Positions 42,801 to 55,700 of a DNA stretch of 64,000 nt are shown here, piece by piece (within the stretch, counting starts at the first letter, position 1; each line of letters begins with the position of its first letter). A program made the translations under genes and the position numbers. The notes beneath the pieces were generated by a model that did no database searches, had not been told where the DNA came from, and saw only the letters and a program-made list of their open reading frames with translations. This DNA is from Lineus longissimus (Eukaryota; Nemertea; Pilidiophora; Heteronemertea; Lineidae): contig NC_088317.1 in the NCBI RefSeq assembly GCF_910592395.1, positions 4,092,001 to 4,156,000 on the forward strand. The letters run 5' to 3'.

Positions 42801-45800
42801 AGTGAGATGAACGAGACACAAGTGAAAAATTGGATGGTGCGTAATAGCCGACCAAGGATTGATGGATGGAAAACCTTAATGCATCAATGGATACTTAGAG
42901 ACGTTTAAAAACGCGACATTAAATAGAATGGATTGATGGATTATGGTACTTAGATTTCCAGAAGCGTGAGCGAGGGAGTGGCTATGGACTTGACACAAAT
43001 AAAAAGTAGGCCTATTCCGTTAGGCGGGAGAATATCACGCACTCGACTCAAAAAATCTTTAAGAGCTTTTTTGCGTGCACAAATCGGCAACTCCTGAAGG
43101 TGAAATGAAGACCTTCTAAAAGTTTTTGAACCTCTGAAAGCCTGTAAGATTTTGCATTTCACTAAAAAAACCATTTTGTGCTTGCCGTAAAAAACCTTAA
43201 TTTTTGAGAGCGTTTTAACCTTGACATCTATCGCGTCAAGAGTGAGAACCTAGCTTGTACATGTACTTTTATTTTGTCTTGACCAGTTGTAAATTGCGTT
43301 AGTTCACCACAGGGACCTTAGTCTGTGGTTCTCCCTGACGCTTATACAGTATCACTGGACATCTCGAACTACCGCGTCCATTCCACATATGTGTATAAAA
43401 AGAACACAAAGGGATGAGAACATTACACGCGTAGCCACGGGTATGACATTTACCTGTAATGGATTATCTTTGTTAGTCAAAAACTCAGTACCAGAAGGAA
43501 CGCGTTGGCCATTGGCAGTGACTACAACCATTCATGAACCCCAAGCATCCATTTTTTACATAGAACAGCGCTGCTGGTACGTTCGCAAGGGAAATAGAAT
43601 CATACAGCAGAGTCAATGGTTTTTATTTGATATGCATTGACAAGAAATGACAGATCACACGGCTGACATGCCATAAGCAAACTTTCATTCTGATTAGTAA
43701 AAAAAATCACGATGTCATATTGACTGAATTAATTACCAGATGTTCTCTGGGGTAAAATCAACGTTTAGAGAGGTTGCGCTGTACTTCCGACTTCAACTAA
43801 GTCTTTGATTTATAGTTGCTTAGTGGCACCGTCGATTCAAAACAGAGGCCCAAATATGGACCATGACGCCAATATGTGATGGTAATCTACAGTGGAACCT
43901 CTCTATTAAGAACGCCCTTGTAACTGAATTGACTAACGCTTTCAAACTAATCAGCAGTTTGGAAAATCAAATCGAAAAAACCTTCATGCCACCAACTGGA
44001 AATACACAATGTAAACATTGGGGGGAGTCTTGGACAACGACATCGTAGTCTATGCATAGGTCCGATTCGAAACGTGTATTAGGAATTATTCTATCACCAA
44101 GTTAAGCAAGATCTCAGTCACTTGCATACAACTTGATGATGCGTCAATGCTTTGAGTGAGACCCGATGGGGATTGTGTTGCTAGTAGGAAGTTCGCTTTA
44201 AGATCACGAATTCGAGCCATACCCTTTCCCTTTTAATATGAACTAATGGGGGAAGCTATAGACATTTTTGTTAGCGATAACGAACAATAGAGAACACTTA
44301 TAGCGCCTCTCACAACTGATTGAGAATGAAATCAACCATGCAATGTTTGCGATATTTTAGTGTCAAGGGAAATATGATGTTAATCTGCATGATTGAACAA
44401 ATGTCAATAATTCCATCTAGGAAGACATGAGATGGAAGTTGCCTCAGTATTTAAATTCACGGTCGATTTTAAATCTGCCACGCCCTTGCTTAATCATGAT
44501 CAGCCCCGCATCAGATTCTGAATCGGCTCGAGAATTACAACGCGCCGTGCGAGGAAGCGCGAAAGCTGAGTGGAGGAGCGAACGACTTGTGATCAGAAGG
44601 TCGTGGGTTCGAGGATCTGCCATTTGTTACTATATCGACTGTTGAAGTGTTATGTGTGCTACAGAAAGGTCCTACAGAAAGGTTACAGAGTTGGCAACTG
44701 AACTGGCTGGGCATTGAATGTTATCTATATTTATCGAGAAGAAGAGATCAAATTAACGTCTCCTGAACGAACCAGTCTTTATCTGATATAGCAATTTTAT
44801 GTCCTCGCTATGGTTCTATAGAGACCCAAGACCTTCAATACCTCAGAGATTATAGACGCATAATAGATCAGACAGCTAAAGGGAAACAGGGCGAATAGCA
44901 ACACACCAGCACATGACTTAGGTGATGCTGTCTATCCGTCAATCGCATAGTATCGGTGGTCCAGAAACTTGTTGACAACAAAGACTTCAAAGTCTTCTGT
45001 CGAACTCTCGGATCCCTTTCATATACTTCGAGATTGATATCCTCCCTTGAAAGCCCACCTTCCCCTTCATACTTGAGTACTCTTTCTATACAAGCGGATT
45101 ACTTCAGATTACATAGATATCTACCCTCTTGTTTCCTTTTCCGTCAGTTCGTCCATTCATACGAGATATCACAGAATCTCGTGAAAGGGAGAGTGGGCGA
45201 AATTCAAAAGATCAAAGCAAGATGGCGGACAATAAATTGTTTTCATATCTGTAGCTGATCTTTCATTGGCGATGGTGTTGTTAGTAATGCAATATGACTT
45301 AACCCTTTGCCGCAATAAATGGTCAAATGTCAAGGTCATGTTAAGTTTGATGCCAGCATGAAATATCTCGATCGCTCGAGATAAATAACTTGATCGCCTG
45401 AGAAAATATGGCGATCGCTCGAGATAAATAACTCGATCGCTCGAGATATTATCTCGAGCGATGGCAAATCGGGTGAGGCAGGGACTAGAAATTCGAGTTG
45501 TTTATTTTAGCGACTGGTATGGCATGTTAGTCCAGGATGTCCCCTTTCACCTCACACCAACCACGTCCCCCTTGGATCTCGTTTTTTCCCGCCATTGTCA
45601 TTTTAAAACGAACAAAGATTGAAAACGGGGTGGATTTCGGGTGTGGCTGGAACTAAAAATTCAAGTTGTTTATTGGATTCGACGTCATGTGAGGGGGGAA
45701 TTCGCCGACTGAAGTGCTAGTTCCCCAATTGGATCCGCCCTTGCCCCAAGCACGGGCTGGCCGCCCTAACCAGTAGGCTTAACTTTACTCTCTAATTTAG

Positions 45801-46080
45801 GGTGGCTGGGAAAGGACATCACATGATCTTTTTTCAACATGAACATTTTCTTTTCATGTGATGTTCTTTTCCAGTCGCAGTACTTAGACCTTCATAGTAG
45901 CACGAGTTTCAATTACATGCTACTGCTATACTTCAAAATTTGATTGCTTTTTTACCTAAAATTTAATAAGAAAAGAACACAACGACATTTTTTCCTGCTT
46001 TCCTTACCTGCACTGAGGCACAACACCATAACTAATCCATAAAGCAACACCACGACTATCCCCAACTTTGTACGGTCCAT
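39885..46080 (-). CDS. Small secreted cysteine-rich peptide, 2 exons
   Basis: Exon 1 (46008-46080) encodes a signal peptide, MDRTKLGIVVVLLYGLVMVL then CLSA, and ends at a GTAAGG donor in phase 1. Exon 2 (39885-40108, AG at 40109-40110) continues VRTRRSRTWQFQDLLTK and holds ten cysteines spaced C-x6-C-x5-C-x7-CC-x6-C-x5-CC-x5-C-x7-C, then a stop. Together they give 98 residues. The compact disulfide-rich domain after a signal peptide indicates an extracellular peptide. The spacing recalls small knotted or colipase-like domains, but I do not recognise a family and assign no function. The 5.9-kb intron is large, and further exons inside it cannot be excluded. The acceptor reads cagag, so the exon may start 2 nt earlier, but only this choice keeps the frame. 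Confidence 0.6.
43888..44060 (+). repeat. Pogo/Tigger-like MITE
   Basis: Starts tacagtggaacctctctatt with aagaacgcccttgtaactg following, the classic end of pogo/Tigger-type elements. The right end is unclear. Confidence 0.5.
44566..44640 (+). repeat. tRNA-like SINE head
   Basis: Reads gctgagtggaggagcgaacg (A-box region), then acttgtgatcagaaggtcgt and gggttcgagga (B box), spaced as in a tRNA-derived SINE. Not a complete cloverleaf. Confidence 0.45.
45362..45465. repeat. Cluster of CGATCG/CTCGAG palindromic units
   Basis: Repeated gatcgctcgagataaataac units, ending with ctcgagatattatctcgag, itself a palindrome. Several overlapping 6-bp palindromes (CGATCG, CTCGAG) fall within about 100 bp. 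Confidence 0.7.
45526..45672 (+). repeat. Dispersed repeat, copy 1
   Basis: About 147 bp (gttagtccaggatgtcccct ... attcaagttgttta) closely matching 58362-58506 in the same orientation. The family was not identified. Confidence 0.85.
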
Positions 46081-46952
46081 GACTGCCGTTGTGGTCTCTC
46101 CCGTTGTCTCTTTGTGAATGAGCCTGGTACGAAGACACCAAGACTCCGGCGGCTGCGCGCTAGCGTCGGCTCGCAGTGAACGACACTTCTCCCGGAAACT
46201 TCTCGCAGGTGGTGCGTGGTGTTCCTGGGAAAAAACTCGACGACAGATAAGGGCTGTATTAACATTTTCGAGTTCGTGTTCGAGATGTCGATGCAGATAC
46301 CGATGATATAATAATGGATTCACGCTGTTGTCAGGTTTAAATATTTTTACTTCCGGATGTGGTAGAATGCGTCAAATACGTCATTCCTGATACTAAATTT
46401 AGCATATTTACAGTACCCGGAGCACAGAAACCTCTAAACGGCTGTCGTGTTAATTACCTAATTCGTCATTATCGCAATAGAAATTAATCAAGTAAGTGAT
46501 CATTTAATGGTAACCAATCATGATATTTCCCACTTGATAATCAATGACAATGGTCAGGTATATATGGCAAGAAAACCTTCAACTATCAAGTTGACTGCCC
46601 GCCTTATGATGGCGGTCCTAAAGGGAGGGGCGTTATAGCGAGGAGCTAGGAAATCAAAACACATTAAATATAATACAAGTGCGATGTTCTGTGAGAGAGG
46701 GGAGACCCCTATCGGCGACTTCGTGTGACTTAATCTCACCTATACCTCCGGCTCATGTCTGTGGTTTCCCCAAAAAGGAAAGCTTGCACATATGTGTATG
46801 TTATTCATTTATTTCATGAAGGTTTTTTATTGATTAATTGATTGATAACTGATAACATATATATACACTTGCTTGCATATTCAGCATGAATTCTTTTGCC
46901 TGCATCAGTAACAATGCAACAGCCTTCGACCTAAAAACGATGATGATGACGA

Positions 46953-46997
<45 letters not shown>

Positions 46998-48286
46998 TGA
47001 GCAAGCGTTCTGAGGATTTCGTGCGGCTTCGTCACTGCTTACGTCGTAGTTCATGTAGATGAGTAGTTAGTCCGTCGAATGCACATGAGCTCGTTTCATA
47101 GGCACTTTATTAGCGAAGGCCATTTTTTTTATAATACGTTTTTATCACTTAATTACGACAGCGTGTGGTCAACGGTATCAAATTATAGATTATCATTCGA
47201 TTATCGGGAGGGCAAGAAGCACAATTAACACAAGCCGTGTTGCTCTCCTCGGGTTGCACGTCCATTAGACTAATGGACAATAGAACATCTTCCTGCCACT
47301 TTCCAGAAAATTGAAAATCTAGAACTTGCTCGTTGACGTAATTTTGAATGGAGAGACGATGGGCATCCGTCGACCAAGCTCTCCAATGCAGTTACAATAT
47401 CATACCGCCGGGCGAGAGGCGTCCTTTCAGAAAGCAACGTCACAATCTCTTAAAGAGAATGCTATGCTGGATAATGTTTATCATCACCCATGTCTCCTTT
47501 TCAGGTGTCGTGAACTGTAGAACGAATATGAGGATTTTCAAAAATACAAGGGTGGCATGGTCAATTTTCAAAATGATTTTCAGCCAGGGGCGGAATTTCA
47601 CGGTCAATTTTCAACGATTTTTCAACAACGACGGCATCATTTGCACCTCATCCCCCCCCCCCCCCCCCGCCGCCGCCCAGCCAGAATAGTTTTATTGATA
47701 AGTGTTTTGGATCGCTTATTATTGTTGTACACTGACACTCATCGAGATTCGAACTTTCCTAAAATGCCTTTCCAATATGTCACAATAGCACTTCGAAAAA
47801 AATTAACACCCAGGGTTGCGATTCCGTTCATTGATCATGATGTGTGTGGGTCTGTCTCTGAAAGGACGGCTCTTACGAAGCCCTGACCTGGCCGATCGCA
47901 TACGGTTCAGAGGTCAGGATATCACCCGGTGTCATTCTTTTGTTTAGTTTGTAAAGAGTAGACCGGCTTGGCCCGTTCACATAGATCATAGCGGCAAAAT
48001 ATTCTGTCAGTTTTCGTGGTTTTTTTTACTTCGGTATTTAATACTACCATAGACACTCCATAGAAAGAGCCGATTAATCACAGCAGAATCCATCACTCGA
48101 TGGGGATGGTTTCTTTTTTTGTTCTCGTTATGCCTTTTGCGATGTTAATTTCCACCCGTCCGTATCCACGTGTCTTGTTCGTTTCCTGAACGTGACTAAC
48201 TTTATACTCTCAGCTATCCACGTCGAGCATTCACGATAAATAACAAGGTGGTACAGGTACGGTCCAATTGTTAGTGCCTTGTCTCT
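46081..48286. other. Gene-free stretch with microsatellites
   Basis: Left end: promoter and 5' UTR of the Cys-rich gene. It also holds an (ACG)n-like run at about 46938-46998 and a C-run at about 47651-47667. No gene was supported. Confidence 0.5.
46938..46998. repeat. (GATGAC)/(GAC)n microsatellite
   Basis: A pure triplet run of ACG with ATG interruptions at both ends. It is not inside a recognisable copy of the 1.2-kb element. Confidence 0.9.
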
Positions 48287-50246
48287 TTAGCATTCTTCAT
48301 CAAACACTTTCACACTGTTGCCAATGGATGCAACAATATTGGTGCCACTAACCGACAGGTTGACCATGGCACAGTTTGACCCCTTGAGGGTAATCCCCTC
48401 TTTTTTTTTTTCAAAATCGACAAACGTACCCTCAGCGGATTTAAGCGAGGTACGCTCAAATGCAAGACGGGGTGGACCGAAGCTGCTTGATGTCGAATAT
48501 AAGCAGGCAGTCGTGATCCCATTGGCCCAAAACCCTGAAATGTCGCCGGTGTGGGGGGGGTTCTTGCCATCTCCGATTGCATTGAGTGATGTATTGCATA
48601 AAACCCTTTTTATGCCTATACGCGGCTACTCTGGTCAGACTCATGATGTAGTAAAAGCTTCCAACAGCAGCGATGCGCCGAGGACCATCCAGGTGGTCGA
48701 TGTCATGCGAAAGGACGACCGTGCCATCATCCCTGACAACTGTCACCATATACCGGTCTTCCTTGCTAAGAATGACGTACTGACCACGCATATTGACGTC
48801 AAATGCAACATGTCCCCTGATCTTGATGTCAGAACTCGATCTCACGTAGCCTGCTTCGGTATCAAAGATGCGGATGCTGCAGGAATCATCGGGAGATGAG
48901 CCATCGGATAAGATGGCTACTTTTCCGTCGGGGGTTGCAGTCATACCGTACAAGGGAGAAACGTGTTCTGTAATGGTTCGTTCGTAGGTTCCTGGGATTG
49001 CATAGACATCAAAGGCGGTCGATGGTCTGTCTGCACTCGTTGGGTGAGCCACAGCATATTTCGAGCCAACAATGGCCACGCAAGGGATAACATCAGCGGG
49101 GTCATCTACTTTACAATCATGCTCGTGCACTAAACGACACGCATTAATGCTATATGCTTTTCTCGCTGAGATATTGCCAATGCTAAATTTGTCAGTATCG
49201 GGAACGAAGTCAAGGCTCTGGCGAAGGAATTCGTACTTGTCCCAAAGGCTCTCGTCGTCAATCTGATCTGCAAAGTTTCCATACGTCATCATGCTCTCTC
49301 GCAATGTCGTAATCTTTTCCAATTCAGCAACACCTATGGCTGGTTCTGCCAACAACTTGTCGGCGTCGGCAACAGTTGCTTCTATTCTCTCTACGAGGTC
49401 GGGTATTGTGTACATGTACATCATCGCCTCATCAACGCATTTAAATTCGTTCCTCACTTGTTTCTCCAAAGCTTCTTTCTGTCGTAATATTTGCCCCATT
49501 CGATGTTCAGCCTCCTCCTCAATTTTTCTCAAAATGGAGTCCATGTGCTCCGTGGCCGATATCTTCAAGACCTTCAGCTCTTCGCCAACGTGTCGCAATC
49601 TGCTCAGCCTTATTCTCTGTTCTTCAGTAATGGTTTTCACCTCCTCCGTTACTTCAAGGAAAACTTCGTCAAGTTTTCGGACCTTGTGGTTCCCATGTGC
49701 CAATTGGACGCATAGAGTGCAGACCTGTTTCGAGCAGGAAAAGCAGAAGTCCTTAGCTAACAGCCCATGTGCCTCGCAGCGAATCTCTTCTGTCCTGCTC
49801 GACCAGTCCAAAGGGAAAATAACATGGTCTTTGGTGACTTTATTCTCGCGGTGAACTTGGGTACAGGCATCACACAGTATCATATCGCCGCAGGCAATGC
49901 AAACATTCTTGGCTTGTACCGAGTCTTCCGTTCTGTAGAAGCAGCTTAAACACTTCGAAGATTTCTCTTGTAGACTCGCCCCCTCAGCCGCCACAGGTTT
50001 TACCATTGTCTGGCCATCTTCAGAGCAGTCGACAAAGCCACTTACTCCGCTTGCTGGTACTGGGTACTCCGACTTACATGTGGGGCAAAGGAAGGTCTTG
50101 CTGTCTTCACCAATACCTTTCAGATGCTTCGAAAGGCAGGTTGTACAGAAGGCATGCTGACATGTCCCAACTATCTTCGTCACGTGAGAGGTCAAACATA
50201 TTGTGCACACCTGGCGCACGGTGTCATCCTTCGCTTCTGAAGACAT
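48287..50246 (-). CDS. TRIM-family RING/B-box protein, C-terminal frameshift
   Basis: Probable E3 ubiquitin ligase. From ATG 50246 (MSSEAKDDTVRQVCTICLTS): a RING with C-x2-C ... CQHAFCTTC ... CPTC (about residues 13-58), a B-box1-like segment (KCLSCFYRTEDSV ... CGDMILCDAC), B-box2 (CEAHGLLAKDFCFSCSKQVC), and a coiled coil (VTEEVKTITEEQRIRLSRLR onward, about 190-270). A C-terminal region with beta-propeller-like repeats follows. A long exon starts at an acceptor by 50260, giving a short 5' UTR before the ATG. The open frame ends at 48456. A +1 shift at or before the G8 run 48553-48560 opens about 90 more codons ending VASIGNSVKVFDEEC at 48287, which look like a last propeller blade. This may be an assembly homopolymer error, an allele or a real break. 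Confidence 0.85.
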
Positions 50247-50936
50247 CTCGTCAAAAGCACCTGAAATTATAGGATTTTGATGCAAACTTGAAGTCTCATA
50301 CTTTTACAGGCAGGTAACTGGTACTTCTTTTACCTTTATAGGCCCTAAGATAAGTTCATATACTGTGTAAACGCTATTTTGATGCGTCTGTTTTTTTGCA
50401 TACGCCTATGGCACGTAAGATATAGGCAATATAGGCGTCATTCAACCGGTAAAAGAGCGTTGACACAGTAGTAATTAGTTGAACGCGCTCATTAGTGTTG
50501 AAGACTACACAGTATGCATATATAGGGCCTACAGTCTCAAAATGATGATTTAAGTCACTGAGGTCATTCCCACTGTAAGGATTCACACAATCAACAATCT
50601 TGGAGCGACACGAGCGGGGTTCACGCTCATTGGGATACACACACCATCTTGGTTAACTCATTTCCTTTGGAGTACCCAGTAGGCCACCAAAGCACGTTCA
50701 GGCAACGTGGAGAACAATCGCTCTGCACGTTTGACCCGCGGTATAGCCAATAAGTTTACCTAAAGCGTCGAAGCTCGTTTTCTCTACCCCGAGGGCAGTG
50801 CAGTGATCGTTACTAAGCCCGGTAAGGGTGATTAGGGCGTCGGACATCACCATCCGTTGTCCATACGCGCTCAACCATTAGTGCTGCTACCCTAAACCAG
50901 AATGATCGGGAGTCAGCAGATATGGCAAACACTTAC

Positions 50937-51130
50937 CTTGGTAACCGTGATGACTCCACTCCCGGACTTTACTGCGCCTTAGCAGACCTGAGAGTAACCC
51001 AGACACAGACTGTACGTAGAACAGTCTTTCAACAGTAAGTGCAGTCAGACAATCGATGCACAAACGAAACGTTTCGCCGAATCTATGCGTCGTTATGAAC
51101 GACGGTAAACAAATCGTGCACTTTGTAATG
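50937..51130 (-). promoter_or_regulatory. Probable TRIM 5' non-coding exon and promoter
   Basis: A strong donor, ccaag|gtaagtgt, has its exon end at 50937. It would pair with the acceptor before 50260. About 210 bp further upstream the minus strand has gctatatatcattg, a TATA-like box near 51150. Both are consistent with a first non-coding exon; the transcription start is not determined. Confidence 0.4.
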
Positions 51131-52740
51131 TTATGTAAATATGCAATGATATATAGCACATTCCAGGTAACGATCTGCTCACATGCGCTTTACATCATTG
51201 ACCCATATGCCCAGGTGAAAAGCACAGTCTTCAGTTGTCTCCTAAAAATGGGACGAGATTTCAGCGCCCCTATAGTGTCCAGATTGAACAAAGATGGGAA
51301 AGTGCATCCCTATATTTTAAGATGTCGACTCAGATAATCAAATAGAACTCAATATTAAAATGTAAATCTCCTAAAAAACATTGAAACACGTCGTTTATTC
51401 ATCAGACCCTTCCTCCTCCTTCAGGAATTAAGCCCAAAAGGAAGGAATTTCTCGGGACCGTATCATGCAGAACACAGGTCTCAGAATATACTTGTGATAG
51501 ATGCAACTTACAAATTGCGTGGTTTTTATATTCATCATAGTGATTTCTACTTGAATCGCAGATCCGTCAGAGACAAACGCGGAAGGACGTATACGTACGT
51601 CGATATAATGATCGAAGGCACGCGAATAGAGGTCGCTCATTACCTGATTAAGTCCTTTGATAAAAATAGAATACAGATTCATAAAGATGCTAAACAGATT
51701 GATAAAGATACTATACAGATTGATTAAAATACTAAACAATTTTAAAATTGCCATACAGATAGATAAAGATGCTAAACAAGGTACAGAAATACAGTGTCTT
51801 TGAATAACCAGTTGAAATATACTAAAATTGTGTGTCATAGATTTCTGAATCATAAAATCATAGTAGGCCTATCAGATAGAAAATGAATTAGAGCATGTAT
51901 GGCATGACACGCCCAATGGTTTTATTCAAATGATATTCTACTGTATAATGTATGGTTTCTTTTCGACCATATGTGAAGCATAGGCCTAGGTATATATAGA
52001 CTTATAGAAGACATGTTTACTTTGAGAAAATCGGGATGTACGGTCGGGCCTATGATATTTTGTTTGTGCAGGCCGAGGATATAGGCCTACTCGATATGTG
52101 GTGAAATAATGTCTAAAGTTCGCACAAAAGGAGTATTTCGTATCTCTTTTTCGTAAGCCTTTAATACACAGGGTAGATTTCTTGACTGCTGGGAGATAAG
52201 ATGTGATCTTCTGAAGGACAATTCATCTTCTATTTCTGCGGATAGTGAATTCAATAATTCAATAATTCGTTTGCATACCTGAACACAGACTTGGTGAGGT
52301 AAACAAATAAAGGTCAACTTTGGTGACGAAGAGATTAGAAATGGCGTTTTCAGTGGAATGTCACAACTGTCACCGACAATGAGTGGATGGCTATGGACTT
52401 GAAACCTCTCCAGTCCGTTCCTACTGCACTGACAAATATTATATATATCAGGAGATGTTTAATGGTACAGATACATTCGTATGATTGAGAACCAGTAGAA
52501 CTAGCCCAGCATCTGTGGGCCTATAGATAAAACGTAACCAAAGTGAAGAAATTGAAAGAAGGAATTAAAGTACCCTGCACCGATTTCGGCCACAATTCGG
52601 CGGAAAGGACAATGTGGTGGCGATTTCTAAAGAGGAACTCCAATTAAAAACACTGGTGAACTGAGAGAGGTGTCGGGGAAAAGTTACAGTGATTCTTTAA
52701 ACTTCTCGTTCAACGCCAGGGACATCAACCATCTACCATC
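51131..52740. other. Gene-free stretch between divergent TRIM and SLC22 genes
   Basis: Contains degenerate tandem units of about 30 bp (acagattgataaagatacta type) at 51650-51785. No gene was recognised. It should hold the SLC22 promoter near its right end. Confidence 0.5.
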
Positions 52741-55700
52741 ATGCATTTCTTACTGCAACTCGAGATGCAAAGTCTGATGGAGAAACTCAGCCACCCTGCA
52801 ACATATCATATTCTCATCTATATTGCTTTCGGTTTTAACCTGATGCCCGTGGCGTTCCATCACCTATTCATGCTCATTGCGGCGCGGGAGACGCAGTACT
52901 GGTGTCTGGTAGGTGTTAGAGAGGTTGCGCACCCTTCGGACTCCCACTCCGACTTGGTTCCGATCTCCGACGTTGAATTATAGATATCTAGCGATATATT
53001 CTGTTTGGTCGATTTACTCAATTTGCAGATTACGACATCCACATTCAGACTTAGACTGAATAGAATAATGCAGTCATTGATTTGCATACATTATAAAGGT
53101 CTTCTGTCATATCCAAAAAGAATATTCCAGTATTTTCACAGCCTTGCTGCACTATTCTCCAGCGCAGTCAGACCGATAAAATCGGCGTTTCCCGGCCTCT
53201 TCTCCTCCATCATGATGTAACTTGGTTAGTCGGGTACCGGCTCCTTGGTATTAACGTAAGATTTTTCCACAATTTTACATAACTGCTCGATAAGACGCCA
53301 GCAACTTACGCCAGAGAAAACGCAATGCGATTGATGAAGGAGGAAAATTTATTTTTCAACCATAATCTCTTCTTGAAATTGTGACTATTAGTGTCAAAGC
53401 GAGAAGGAATGTAGAAGAATCAAAGGTATATGGGGACCTAAATCTTCATCAAAATAACGTAATATCAAGCAAGTCATGCTGTAATATTCTTCTGAATTAG
53501 CGTGTGGTTTGTTTTTTCTTGCTTGGACTAAAAACTAAAAACTTCCGTGGTTGAGGTATATTGAGAAAATTTTTCATTCTTGGAATTATTTCCTACATGC
53601 ATAGCCACGTAATGAGGATCGCCTTGGGCGAGATTTGGACTATTATAAGTAGGTCGAATATTCTTCTTTATGAAAAAGTAGGAAAATATCGAGGATATAC
53701 GCAATGAAAAGGCTTATGTCTTATGAACGAGCCGCGAAGAACTTATCTCGTCCTCGACAACGTCATTCATGCTTTGTCGCACATAAAAGGGGATGACCCC
53801 GTTAAACGAGAATTGAAATATCAAGTGTCGTCGGCGTTCACTGAACCATTAAGCTGGTATTGATAAACTACTCTATTTCATTCCATGTATTTGTGTAATA
53901 AATGCACTATTAGGGAGTATTCGTAAAGCCCCCGAAACGTAACGTGAACGTTTATCTCATTGTTCGACCTCGTGTGGACGATGTCGAACAATGGGATAGG
54001 CGTTCACGTGGACGTTTCGGGGATTTGCGAAAACTCCCTATTTACTAAAGCGCCCCGCAAACTAGCGATCATGATCGCAGGCGACAAAGAATCTCTCGTT
54101 TGTTGTGGTCATCGCAGGTGCACTTTACATGACTCGGTGATCAATCAAAGTCACGCCAGTGAAATCCGGTATTACTCGCAGATGAGCCATCTGTTTATCG
54201 CCTGTCTCAGCGACTATTATCGCAGCGACAAGAATCGCCCGTTTGCGGGGCGCTGAAGGTGTCAATAGGAAACGCTAGCAATTGCTTGGGAATAACATAA
54301 GTTGAGAATTGACTATGTCGGCATTTTTCTTTTGGGAACTTCCTTGTAAACAAGGTGCGCGGCCATGGGCGTGCCATTTTTGTCTGGCAGGCCGTGTATC
54401 GGGGCGGCTGCAATAAAAATTGTACCGCCGTCTAACAAGGTTGCTCTTCTCTTCACAATATAATCCGTGCATGTACATGTAGATTCGTTCCCCTTACTTC
54501 CAGGCACCTAATGGGACCGTGGCAGCCTGGCAAAACGAATCCATCGTCAACGCGACTGCACAAGACAGGGAGTGCTATTTTTACGACGAGGCTACTTTGA
54601 AATCTCGAGGTGAATGCTCGAAATGGATGTACTCTCTCGAAAGGAAAAATGTCATTTCAGAGGTGAATAGAATTCTGGTAATTCTTTCATTGAGATTATA
54701 CTGTTGGTCACCGTTGTCTTTTCTAAAAACAAGATTTTTTAAAGGGAACTTATATTTCATTCGCGGATTTCGCGATTAACCTATACAGTCACAAAAATAA
54801 AATAAAACCTTGATCGAAATGTAACTGCTTTTTCTCAAATTTGGCAAATCTTGTTGATTTTCCAGTTCAACCTGGTGTGCAAGGAATCCTGGCTGCCCGA
54901 ACTCGCCACCAGCATCTATTTCCTCGGAGCAGCAGCTGGGGGCCTGGTTGGCCTCCTAGCAGACGACTTCGGCCGGAAGTTGCTAATGTTGATTTGCGTC
55001 CTTGCCAGCATCTTCCTGGGTGTCGGCGTCTACTTTTCACACATTTACATCCTCTTTGTGTTGTTCAGGACGATACAAGGTTTCCTGGCTTCGGTAAGAA
55101 TCATAACAAGCATTTCGGCGACAGGGTTCACAAGTTTCTGTGAAGGTGTGGGCATGGAACAATCAGACGTACGGTAACAAAAGGATGTTGTTGTACAAAT
55201 ATAGAATTAACCTTTCGACTTGTTGCGGGGGGGGGGGGGTCAGTAACGCTGTAGCGTAGAGAATGAGGAGAACCCCACTGCACTTTAACCGGAATAAGTA
55301 CACTGTCCTATGCAAAGGTGTCCATCAGTATCGAATAAAATAGGCATATAATGATTGAAATCAGAGACTAAAACACCACAACGACTTTAGATACAGAATA
55401 CTGATAACTTTTTATCTTTACAGGGTGCTCAAGTGTGCCTTATGGTGCTTATGCTTGAGAGTATACCAACGCGCATGCGCAACAATTGCGCAAGCTTTAT
55501 CGGAATATTTTGGGTGGCGGGATTTCTGGTGATGCTGCTACTCGACTTCCTCATACAAAACTGGAAGTTTCTGGAGCTGGCTGTGGCGCTACCTAGCGTC
55601 TTTGCTCTGGCTGGAGTGTGGTAGGTTGACAATGTATATTTATCCCTGGTGTCTGTCTTTGCTATGCCTGGGGAGTGGTATAAGAAACTACATGTATAAT

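Larger units (their letters stand above)
40111..46007 (-). other. Long intron of the Cys-rich gene
   Basis: 5.9 kb with no recognisable exon. It holds a pogo/Tigger-like element (43888-44060), a tRNA-like head (44566-44640), a CGATCG/CTCGAG cluster (45362-45465) and a dispersed repeat (45526-45672). Confidence 0.5.

Noticed and set aside
48318-48899. 193-codon plus-strand ORF
   Set aside because: Antisense shadow of the TRIM C-terminal region; the minus strand carries the RING/B-box protein.
49291-49854. 187-codon plus-strand ORF
   Set aside because: Antisense to the TRIM coiled-coil and B-box exon, Ser/Leu/Cys-rich as expected for a shadow.
52860-53220. ORFs just after the first SLC22 exon
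   Set aside because: Read-through past the GTAGGT donor at 52908; the next real exon is at 54504.
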